NCBI GenBank assembly: GCA_015654825.1
Contig: JAATGE010000149.1
Span: 1 to 5,929, forward strand
Length of the DNA stretch: 5,929 nucleotides
Source: Rhodospirillales bacterium
GTDB taxonomy: Bacteria > Pseudomonadota > Alphaproteobacteria > Acetobacterales > Acetobacteraceae
Direction of reading: 5' to 3'
Shown: positions 1 through 5,044 of the stretch, in pieces
How positions within the stretch are numbered: position 1 is the first letter of the stretch
Layout of the letters: each line of letters begins with the position of its first letter
Position numbers and translations under genes: made by a program
The notes under the pieces: generated by a model
Told to the model about the DNA's origin: nothing
The model's input: the letters and a program-made list of their open reading frames with translations, nothing else
Database searches by the model: none

Positions 1-681
1 CTCCGCACCGGCAAGGGCGGGCGCTATCGCTACTACACATGCTCGATCAAGGCGCGGCAGGGCGAGACCGGCTGCAAGGGCCGCTCGATCCCGATGGAGA
101 AGCTCGACAACCTCGTCGCGGGCCACATCGAGGATCGTTTGCTACAGCCCGAACGACTTGAAGAAGTGCTGGCCTCGGTCCTCGACCGCCGCCAGGAGCG
201 GGCCGAGCGTCGCCGCGAACATATCGCCGAACTGAACAAGCGGGCGGCCGAGACCGACATACGGCTGAAGCGGCTGTATGACGCCATCGAGACCGGGGTC
301 GCTGATCTGGACGACCCGGCCTTGAAGGAACGCATCGCCGGTCTGAAGGCGATACGCGATCAATCCCAGGTCGACGCCGACCGCGCCCAGGCGATGGCCG
401 AGAGTGTGGGGCACCAGGCGATCACGCCCGCCATGGTGCAGAAGTTCGCCCGGACCGCCCGCGAGCGCATCCGGATAGACGGCGGCGGCTATCGCCGCGA
501 ACACCTTCGCGCCCTGGCTCAGCGGGTGGAGGTCGCCGACAAGGAAGTCCGGATCATGGGATCGAAGAGCGATCTGCTCAGAACCCTCGCCGCCGCCTCA
601 GGCGTAAAACCGGCTACGCCCGGCGTTCGCAGTTCTGTTCTGAATTGGCGGATGGGGTGTCCATCACAATGTGCCACCTAA
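1..681 (+). CDS. Large serine recombinase, C-terminal part (5'-truncated by window edge)
   Basis: The reading frame is open from base 1 and ends at TAA 679-681, giving 226 visible residues. The first residues are the second half of a recombinase zinc ribbon: YYTCS with Cys at residue 14, then a Cys at 25 in CKGRSIPMEKLD, which is the typical ribbon exit. A long charged coiled coil follows (about residues 50-135, rich in Arg, Glu and Leu), then a C-terminal helical tail. This order (zinc ribbon, coiled coil, tail) is the DNA-binding half of large serine recombinases, which catalyse site-specific integration and excision. The Ser-nucleophile resolvase domain and recombinase domain should lie left of the window. 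An internal ATG at 94 is not the start, because the family signature precedes it in frame. The gene converges on the leftward operon. Family assignment is secure; whether the gene is intact cannot be judged here. Confidence 0.9.
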   Translation, partial: LRTGKGGRYRYYTCSIKARQGETGCKGRSIPMEKLDNLVAGHIEDRLLQPERLEEVLASVLDRRQERAERRREHIAELNKRAAETDIRLKRLYDAIETGVADLDDPALKERIAGLKAIRDQSQVDADRAQAMAESVGHQAITPAMVQKFARTARERIRIDGGGYRREHLRALAQRVEVADKEVRIMGSKSDLLRTLAAASGVKPATPGVRSSVLNWRMGCPSQCAT

Positions 682-688
682 CACATTG
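667..688. repeat. 7-bp inverted repeat spanning the recombinase stop codon
   Basis: CAATGTG (667-673) and CACATTG (682-688) are perfect reverse complements separated by 8 nt that include the TAA stop. No T-run follows, so this is not an ordinary intrinsic terminator. Its position at the very end of a serine recombinase gene makes it a possible part of a recombination site, but a 7-bp repeat can occur by chance. Confidence 0.5.
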
Positions 689-707
689 ATAAGATTACCA
701 TGTCATA

Positions 708-722
708 GGGGGCAGAGCCCCC
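708..722. other. G/C hairpin downstream of the recombinase
   Basis: GGGGGC (708-713) pairs with GCCCCC (717-722) around a 3-nt AGA loop, giving a short, very stable stem 26 nt after the recombinase stop. There is no U-tract on either strand, so it is at best a weak or non-canonical terminator or an RNA 3'-end stabiliser. Confidence 0.5.
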
Positions 723-759
723 CTCATACCCGGCAATCTACCCGCCGACATTCTGCAAC

Positions 760-773
760 ACAGGTAACCCTGT
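760..773. repeat. 14-bp imperfect palindrome
   Basis: ACAGG (760-764) and CCTGT (769-773) form 5-bp arms around TAAC. It lies at the left edge of the AT-rich patch between recombinase and operon. It could be a protein-binding half-site pair or a recombinase core; no function can be read directly. Confidence 0.4.
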
Positions 774-790
774 ATAAACCTCTATAAACC
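771..790. repeat. Tandem 10-bp direct repeat
   Basis: TGTATAAACC (771-780) is followed directly by TCTATAAACC (781-790), differing at one base. Further AACC motifs sit at 766-769 and 795-798, giving four AACC elements at roughly one helical turn (steps of 11, 10 and 8 bp) in a stretch of about 33% GC. Helically phased copies of this kind are typical of small protein-binding arrays, such as excisionase or iteron-like sites. That function is inferred only. Confidence 0.55.
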
Positions 791-809
791 GAAAAACCTT
801 TGGGGGAGA

Positions 810-840
810 GCGGCTTACGCCCATTTAAGCCGCCCTTTTT
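810..840 (+). terminator. Rho-independent terminator for rightward transcription, overlapping the operon's last stop codon
   Basis: GCGGCTTA (810-817) pairs perfectly with TAAGCCGC (826-833) around an 8-nt loop, followed by CC and T5 (836-840) on the + strand. This would stop transcription coming from the recombinase before it runs antisense into the operon. The right arm encodes the last codons and TAA stop of the leftward gene ending at 825. On the - strand an A-tract at 792-796 gives a weaker, displaced U-run, so the hairpin may also act as a partial terminator for the operon. Confidence 0.5.
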
Positions 841-1226
841 GCCTCATCCGGCTGCGTAATAAGCGGCCTGTCAGCCGACCGGACGAGTCCCTTGCGGATC
901 AGTCCGCGTAGCACATCAGCCACGTCGACGCCATCGCGGCTCTCGGCCTCCACCAGCGCCAGCAAATGCCGTTCCTCGTCGGTCAGTACCTCCTCCCCGG
1001 CGCACCGGTAAGGGACGCCGCAGAAGGGGCAGAACCGCGGGATGACGAAGGGCATGCCGGGCCGTGCACCAACCAGGTTTAGAACCGACGATACAGCCGC
1101 CCCTTGGCGATAGAGGCGTAGCTGGACGCCTTCCGCGGCCAGCGGCCTATCGACCTGGCTGAGGCAGTCGCATGCCGGCCAGCGCTCGCCGTCGCGCACG
1201 ACGACAACGTCCGACGTGCCGCTCAT
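825..1226 (-). CDS. Small protein with CxC and CPFC motifs (putative zinc-binding), last gene of the operon
   Basis: This is a 133-aa protein of unrecognised specific family. Visible features are an ACDC pair (Cys 19 and 21), a FCPFCG knuckle (Cys 66 and 69) and Cys 75, an arrangement that could bind one zinc ion. FCPFCG followed by an aromatic is a recurrent motif in small hypothetical proteins of phages and mobile elements. The C-terminal third is a charged helical segment (about residues 82-115) that could form a small helix-turn-helix, but this is not certain. The ATG at 1226 overlaps the stop of the preceding gene as ATGA. No Shine-Dalgarno sequence is evident upstream, so translation probably depends on coupling. 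The stop lies inside the 810-840 hairpin. Confidence 0.75.
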   Translation of the reverse strand: MSGTSDVVVVRDGERWPACDCLSQVDRPLAAEGVQLRLYRQGAAVSSVLNLVGARPGMPFVIPRFCPFCGVPYRCAGEEVLTDEERHLLALVEAESRDGVDVADVLRGLIRKGLVRSADRPLITQPDEAKRAA

Positions 1227-1810
1227 CCAGCGTTCGCCAGCAGCTGCCGCCGGCTTTCGACGAGAGTCGCGATCGCCGCGGCCGCGGCGGGATCCGGCTC
1301 GGACGCCACCTCCAACCAGGCCGCCGTAAAGCCAGCCTGGCGCAATCTGAAGGCGTGGCCCTGCTCAATCATCAGGGCGGCCTCGAACACGGTCGCGTAG
1401 ATGCGCCGATAGTCGTCGTGATCCCAATCGTAGGAAAGAATTCTCCCGTCCCTCATGAACGTTGCGACCCCAAAGGCGCGAGCCGACACCACCTCGAACG
1501 TGTTCCGCGTCCAATAGGCCGTGCAGGCGAGCATGATCGGCGTCGCCGCGGGCAGCTTTGCGAGGAGATCGCGCCAGACGTCGCCCCGATCGGCGAAAAT
1601 TTCCTCATAGGGTCGCACCGGGAATTTGTCCGACGGCAGCGGTCCTACCGGGGCAGAGCCCTGAGCTATGCCCTCCCGTACGGTCGCTGGCCCGTGGGCA
1701 GAGCCGAGGCTCAGCCCCACGCGTGGCGGGCAGATCAGACGCTCGGCGGCGCGCACAACGGGCACTCGAAGCCGGATATCCGGTTTCTCGAATAAATCGA
1801 ACTGGCTCAT
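1223..1810 (-). CDS. Unrecognised 195-aa protein with N-terminal clamp-binding-like motif
   Basis: I do not recognise the family. The frame is open upstream to an ATG at 1969, but I chose the ATG at 1810. It forms an ATGA overlap with the preceding gene's stop, and the upstream extension (Arg/Pro-rich) is simply the shadow of that gene. The protein begins MSQFDLF; residues 3-7 (QFDLF) match the bacterial beta sliding-clamp binding pattern Qx(D/x)LF, placed at the extreme N-terminus as in Hda. Residues 8-65 look low in structure, rich in Pro, Gly and Ala. Residues 66-170 look folded, with aromatic-rich segments around TAYWTRNTF (97-105) and YDWDHDDYRRIY (127-138). The C-terminus is an Ala-rich helix. 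There are two cysteines (27, 96) and no zinc motif or membrane segment. Confidence 0.8.
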   Translation of the reverse strand: MSQFDLFEKPDIRLRVPVVRAAERLICPPRVGLSLGSAHGPATVREGIAQGSAPVGPLPSDKFPVRPYEEIFADRGDVWRDLLAKLPAATPIMLACTAYWTRNTFEVVSARAFGVATFMRDGRILSYDWDHDDYRRIYATVFEAALMIEQGHAFRLRQAGFTAAWLEVASEPDPAAAAAIATLVESRRQLLANAG

Positions 1811-2076
1811 GCGGTCTCGCGAAGACGGCGCTTGCGGCCCTTGGCACGTTTCGGCGCTTCGCGGATGGCCTTCTTTACGTCGCCGACGCGGTAACGAACG
1901 AACCTCGCCGTCAGCTCGAGGGGCTCGAGCAGGCCGCTGCTCTGCCAGCGCCAGACGGTCGTACGGCAAACGCCAAAGATCCGCTGGATGTCGGCCTGCT
2001 CGATCAGGTCGTCATCCCCGAAGTCGCTCAGCTTGAGACGGATCGGTTCAGAGGTCTTTTGCGTATGGGTGCTCAT
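1807..2076 (-). CDS. AlpA/MerR-like helix-turn-helix protein, possible excisionase
   Basis: This is an 89-aa DNA-binding protein. Residues about 24-72 read as a winged helix-turn-helix of the HTH_17/AlpA/MerR type: LIEQADIQRIFGV is the first helix pair, TTVWRWQSSGLL the recognition helix with its WxxxG(L/I) ending, then an RFVRYRVGDVKKAI wing and closing helix. The tail (75-86) is strongly basic. Proteins of this size and fold act as recombination directionality factors or small regulators in phages and integrative elements. The gene starts 14 nt after the preceding stop, the only real gap in the operon's small-gene part, and its Shine-Dalgarno sequence is weak. It overlaps the next gene by ATGA. 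The DNA-binding fold is fairly sure; an excisionase role for the convergent serine recombinase is inference. Confidence 0.85.
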   Translation of the reverse strand: MSTHTQKTSEPIRLKLSDFGDDDLIEQADIQRIFGVCRTTVWRWQSSGLLEPLELTARFVRYRVGDVKKAIREAPKRAKGRKRRLRETA

Positions 2077-2090
2077 AGTTCTCTGTGCCT

Positions 2091-2492
2091 TCAGGCGGTC
2101 ACTCTAACAGCTTGCTGTGATTCCTGCTCGTGCGAAACGGGCGGCATCCCATAGCGCAGCAGGGTCTCGGCGGTAATTTCGTTTTCAGCCTGCTCGCAAG
2201 CACGGTCCCAGGCCAGCGTGTTTCGCGATAGAAACCGCCAGGAAACCTCCTTCGCCTGATCCTGCCCGGTGATGACGCGCGCCCGCGCGCTGACCTGGCG
2301 CAGGAAGCCGTCATGCACCGCCTGCAGTTCAGCCCTCGTGGCCTTAAGCGTGGGGCCGTGGGGCTGCACCAAGCGCCACCAGTTTCGGCGACAGCGCCCG
2401 CAGTAGCACCGCAGCGCCAGCAGGCCGGTGACATCGGTGGCGCTGACCAGGTGCGGGTCGCAACCGTTTTTGCAGGCAACCAGTGCGGTCAT
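2091..2492 (-). CDS. Small Cys-rich protein (putative zinc ribbon), unknown function
   Basis: This 133-aa protein is not assigned to a named family. The N-terminal 35 residues hold five cysteines: ACKNGC (Cys 7 and 11) and RCYCGRC (Cys 29, 31 and 34). The spacing CxxxC, then 17 residues, then CxCxxC is compatible with a small zinc-binding knuckle. The remainder is helical and charged, with an Arg/Trp-rich stretch after the cysteines (RRNWWRLVQPHG, 35-46), then two likely helices and a polar C-terminus. The start ATG at 2492 overlaps the upstream stop as ATGA, with only a weak GGAAAG-type ribosome binding site about 10 nt upstream. Translational coupling is likely. Confidence 0.75.
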   Translation of the reverse strand: MTALVACKNGCDPHLVSATDVTGLLALRCYCGRCRRNWWRLVQPHGPTLKATRAELQAVHDGFLRQVSARARVITGQDQAKEVSWRFLSRNTLAWDRACEQAENEITAETLLRYGMPPVSHEQESQQAVRVTA

Positions 2493-3004
2493 GCGGGGGG
2501 GCTTTCCGCTAACCCAGAGTTCGAATCCGCGTCCGGTATTCGAACTACGCGTTCGGTTTCGGACCCGGCATGGCCACGTGCCTTAACCGTCCGTTCCAGG
2601 TCACGAGCCTGCTCGGGCGTGGCCAGCTCGAAGCGGGGATACGGGGGTTCGCCTTCGATGACGATTTCGAGCTTGTGGACGCGGAACAAGCCGCCCAGCG
2701 TCCAGTCGCAGCCGCGCCGCTGCCGGCGCTTTCGCACGTCGGCGGAGTTCTTTTTCGGCGACGGCCAAGGCCCGGCTTTGGTCAGCCGCCCTTCGCAGGA
2801 GAAGCCGACCATACGCTCGGCCTCCTCGGGCGTCGCGCCGGCCAGCACGAGCGAAGCGATGCTTTGAACCGTTCCGCATATGACGCAAACGAACGCGATA
2901 TTCTCGTAGGCCGAGACGCCCTGTGCCTGGCACTCGGCATGGAACTGCTCGACGGTGATCTGCCGCGGGCCCGACGGCGCCGCGGCTGTGGTGGCCGCGC
3001 TCAT
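2489..3004 (-). CDS. VVA0879-family-like protein
   Basis: This is a 171-aa protein. The core (about residues 36-115) has the layout I associate with the VVA0879 family of phage and mobile-element proteins: a FVCVICG knuckle (Cys 40 and 43), a spacer ending in G-FSCEGR (Cys 70), and then RRGCDWTLGGLF (Cys 99). The four cysteines could bind one zinc ion. A basic stretch, KKNSADVRKRRQRR (84-97), sits between the third and fourth Cys. The biochemical role of the family is not known to me. The C-terminal 35 residues are polar and look disordered. The ATG at 3004 forms an ATGA overlap with the ParB stop and has a good ribosome binding site (AAAGAGGT, 3011-3018, 6-nt spacing) inside the end of that gene. 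Family call is from memory of the motif pattern only. Confidence 0.75.
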   Translation of the reverse strand: MSAATTAAAPSGPRQITVEQFHAECQAQGVSAYENIAFVCVICGTVQSIASLVLAGATPEEAERMVGFSCEGRLTKAGPWPSPKKNSADVRKRRQRRGCDWTLGGLFRVHKLEIVIEGEPPYPRFELATPEQARDLERTVKARGHAGSETERVVRIPDADSNSGLAESPPA

Positions 3005-4815
3005 GCTGCCACCTCTTTGTTTTCGTCGTCAGCGCCCTCGCCGCCTTCTTCGTCATCGTCGGCCCGCTCGCGTTCGATCTCCGCCATGTACTGCTCCAGC
3101 GGGGTGGTGATCCCTTCCGGGCCGACCGATTTGAACTCGGCCTGCGGCGGCCGCCAGCGCGTGCCCAGCTTGCCCTCTAGCGCCTTGCGGATCTTGCCGG
3201 CGCCCTTGACCTTCAGGCCTTCGATCTTGGCTTTGGCCTCTTCCAGCAGGGGTAAGCGCAGCGTGCCGAGGAACTCCGCGTCGTCGAACGCCGGCAGCGT
3301 GTTCTCGGCGCTGATCTCGTAGCCGATCAGGTCGGCCAAAGGCCCGCTGCCAAGGTCGGTCACCGGGTTGGTGATGACGACCAGCCGCCCGATGAGGTCG
3401 GCCGCGATCGACGCGATGTCCGCGCTGCGGTCGATCCGCCCGTCGGCGTCGATCAGTTTCGTGGCAATATCGGTAAGCTTCGTCTTGGCATAACGGCTCG
3501 TCGAGCTCGGGTTGACTTCGACGTTGCGGCCGCACACCGCCAGGACGAGCAGCGACAGCAGCAGGCGGACATCCAGCTGCGGCCCTTCCTGGTAGAGCTG
3601 CGCGCGGATCGCCTCGGTCTTACGGGCGGCGATCAGCTCCAGGCCCTTGTTGGTGATGACCACGGGATTACTGGTTTCCGCGGCCTCCCCGTCGCCTTCG
3701 GCATCGCCGTCGGCACCGGTGCCCTCACCAATGGCGTCGTCGCCCGGTGCTTCGGCATCTTCGTTGCCGCGATGGACAGCACCGGTCTTGCGCGCGGGGC
3801 CGTCCGTGACGCCCGCTTCCTTCTTAGCCGCCTTGCTGATCGGCTCGATCCAAATCTCCGCGATCAAGCCATTGCGCGCGTCGAGTGCGACCAGGCGCTT
3901 GCGCCCGTCGCCTTCCGGCACGGTCTTTCCCCGCGGCTTGTCCGAGGACTGTTTCCAGCCAGCCGGGATCTTCGGTCCATGCGCGTCGAACTCGGCGACT
4001 TCCACCGGTAGCCGACGCTTCTTTTCGGCCGCGACTTTTGCCTCAATCGCTGCACGCTGCGCTTTCATGAACGCGTCGACATCCGTCGTTGTCCACTCAT
4101 CCGCGGCGCCAGGTTCGGCGAACGCGTCGCGTTGCCAGGTCACGGTCGGCGTCTTGTCGATATCGAACAACGCGACGTTGCGTGTGTACGAGCGAATGCG
4201 CAGCACGTTGGCAATTTCCCACCAATTCAAGCCATTGCGGTTCTTCGACTTCTTGAGCGCGGCCCGCTGGTTTTCTAGCGTCGCGCAAGCAATCGTGCGG
4301 AGGTCGTGATCCGCCGGCGGGCCCTTAGTGATCATTTCATCGAGGAGTTCCGGAATGATCTTGCCGAGCTGGGCGTGTTGCGCCGCCTGGCGGTTCGTCA
4401 GACCTAAGCACCGCCCGGCGGCAATGATATCCATGCCGGTCTGCTCCAGCCGCACCATGGCGCGCCATTTGTCCACCGGATGCATGTCGGCGCGATTAGC
4501 GTTCTCGGTCGCCTGCAGGGCCGCCGCTTGCGCGTCAGTCAAAGTACCGGCATCGATCGCCAGGATGTCAGGGCGCCCGAGCGCTTTCGTGTGCATCAGG
4601 CGCCGATTGCCGAACACGATCTTGAACATCGGCGCGTTAGCCTTGCGCCCAGTTCCCACCTTGCGCACCAGGATCGGGACGATCTGACCCTCTGCCTCGA
4701 TGCTCGCGCGAAATGCTGCCTCTTCTTCCGCGGTCGGCTGTACCCGGCGGATGTTATCCGTATCCGGAGCGACGTCTTTGATCGGGATACGGACGGCGGT
4801 GTCAAACTGCTGCAC
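3001..4815 (-). CDS. parB: Large ParB/Spo0J-family protein, 604 aa, GTG start
   Basis: This is a ParB-type DNA-sliding-clamp protein. Residues 8-110 form the ParB/Srx-like N-terminal domain, with GNRRLMHTKALG (69-80) at the GERR box and ENANR (104-108) at the Mg/nucleotide-binding ENxxR box. A helix-turn-helix follows (about 123-150, IIAAGRCLGLTNRQAAQHAQLGKI). Residues 195-345 are a further mixed region. Residues 350-382 are an acidic, Gly/Ala/Asp/Glu-rich linker. Residues 385-580 form an extra, probably folded C-terminal domain, and 583-600 are an acidic tail. It is about twice the usual ParB length of roughly 300 aa. The frame is open up to an ATG at 4956, but GTG at 4815 fits better: it has an AGGAAAGGAA ribosome binding site at good spacing, and the domain begins directly after it. 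It overlaps the helix-turn-helix gene by 14 nt. No ParA is visible. The role (partition, or transcriptional or DNA-bridging regulation) is inferred. Confidence 0.9.
   Translation of the reverse strand: MQQFDTAVRIPIKDVAPDTDNIRRVQPTAEEEAAFRASIEAEGQIVPILVRKVGTGRKANAPMFKIVFGNRRLMHTKALGRPDILAIDAGTLTDAQAAALQATENANRADMHPVDKWRAMVRLEQTGMDIIAAGRCLGLTNRQAAQHAQLGKIIPELLDEMITKGPPADHDLRTIACATLENQRAALKKSKNRNGLNWWEIANVLRIRSYTRNVALFDIDKTPTVTWQRDAFAEPGAADEWTTTDVDAFMKAQRAAIEAKVAAEKKRRLPVEVAEFDAHGPKIPAGWKQSSDKPRGKTVPEGDGRKRLVALDARNGLIAEIWIEPISKAAKKEAGVTDGPARKTGAVHRGNEDAEAPGDDAIGEGTGADGDAEGDGEAAETSNPVVITNKGLELIAARKTEAIRAQLYQEGPQLDVRLLLSLLVLAVCGRNVEVNPSSTSRYAKTKLTDIATKLIDADGRIDRSADIASIAADLIGRLVVITNPVTDLGSGPLADLIGYEISAENTLPAFDDAEFLGTLRLPLLEEAKAKIEGLKVKGAGKIRKALEGKLGTRWRPPQAEFKSVGPEGITTPLEQYMAEIERERADDDEEGGEGADDENKEVAA
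3011..3018 (-). promoter_or_regulatory. Ribosome binding site of the VVA0879-like gene
   Basis: AAAGAGGT on the - strand lies 6 nt before the ATG at 3004 and is embedded in the last codons of the ParB gene (NKEVAA). Together with the ATGA overlap it supports the ATG at 3004. Confidence 0.65.
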
Positions 4816-5044
4816 TGTTGGGTTCCTTTCCTGGCTTGCGGACTTTGATAAAGAGCTGGCGGCGCACGAAGCCCATCGCGGTGCCGATCGTCTCGCCGAT
4901 TTCACGACGGCCGCTGAGCGCGTCGGACACCGTCGACGGGGCAATGTCGCGACCATGCGCCCATTTCGTCGGACCGCCGGCGCGCTGCGTCTCCTCGCGC
5001 AGCAACACCAGCATTTCCTCGGGCGTGTAGGCCTGGACTGGCAT
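4802..5044 (-). CDS. Cro/C1-type helix-turn-helix protein, 80 aa
   Basis: This is a small DNA-binding protein. Residues about 8-22 form a first helix (PEEMLVLLREETQRAG). Residues 25-47 hold the helix-turn-helix, with TKWAHGRDIAPSTVSDALSGRR showing the usual 'S-VS-xLxGRR' recognition helix and exit. The segment IGETIGTAMGFVRRQLFIKV (49-68) is a closing helix plus beta strand. This is the layout of short phage Cro/repressor-like proteins. The ATG at 5044 directly abuts the stop of the upstream gene (TAAATG) and has a near-perfect ribosome binding site AAGGAGGT (5055-5062, 10-nt spacing) within that gene. Its 3' end overlaps the ParB start. It may autoregulate the operon, but no operator is visible in the window. 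The fold is confident; the regulatory target is unknown. Confidence 0.88.
   Translation of the reverse strand: MPVQAYTPEEMLVLLREETQRAGGPTKWAHGRDIAPSTVSDALSGRREIGETIGTAMGFVRRQLFIKVRKPGKEPNSAAV
4823..4832 (-). promoter_or_regulatory. Ribosome binding site deciding the ParB GTG start
   Basis: On the - strand AGGAAAGGAA (4832 down to 4823) lies 7 nt before the GTG at 4815, inside the last codons of the upstream helix-turn-helix gene. No comparable site precedes the in-frame ATG at 4956. Confidence 0.75.

Noticed and set aside
142..504. Leftward open frame inside the recombinase
   Set aside because: Antisense to clear zinc-ribbon and coiled-coil coding sequence; no ribosome binding site and no domain.
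682..824. tRNA, small RNA gene, promoter or CRISPR array in the intergenic spacer
   Set aside because: No tRNA cloverleaf, no repeat-spacer pattern, and no convincing -35/-10 pair in an orientation that serves a gene; both flanking genes point into the spacer.
1172..1795. 207-codon rightward open frame
   Set aside because: It lies antisense to the two leftward genes at 825-1226 and 1223-1810. Its product is Arg-rich with low-complexity composition and shows no recognisable domain; it is a shadow of high-GC coding sequence.
1811..1969. N-terminal extension of the 195-aa protein to ATG 1969
   Set aside because: The added 53 residues are Arg/Pro-rich and overlap the 89-aa gene in another frame. 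ATG 1810 makes a clean ATGA junction like the other genes.
1558..2154. 198-codon rightward open frame
   Set aside because: Antisense to the 195-aa and 89-aa genes; Arg/Ala/Gly-rich and without motif or ribosome binding site.
2570..3322. 250-codon rightward open frame
   Set aside because: Antisense to the VVA0879-like gene and the ParB 3' end; Ser/Pro/Arg-rich shadow translation.
3647..4309. 220-codon rightward open frame
   Set aside because: Antisense to the ParB gene, whose domains are clearly recognisable on the other strand; the Ser/Ala/Pro-rich start mirrors the acidic linker.
3001..5044. Mu-like phage early region (ner-like helix-turn-helix followed by ParB-like gene)
   Set aside because: The order helix-turn-helix then ParB recalls some alphaproteobacterial Mu-like phages, but no transposase A or B follows, and the next genes are small Cys-motif proteins.
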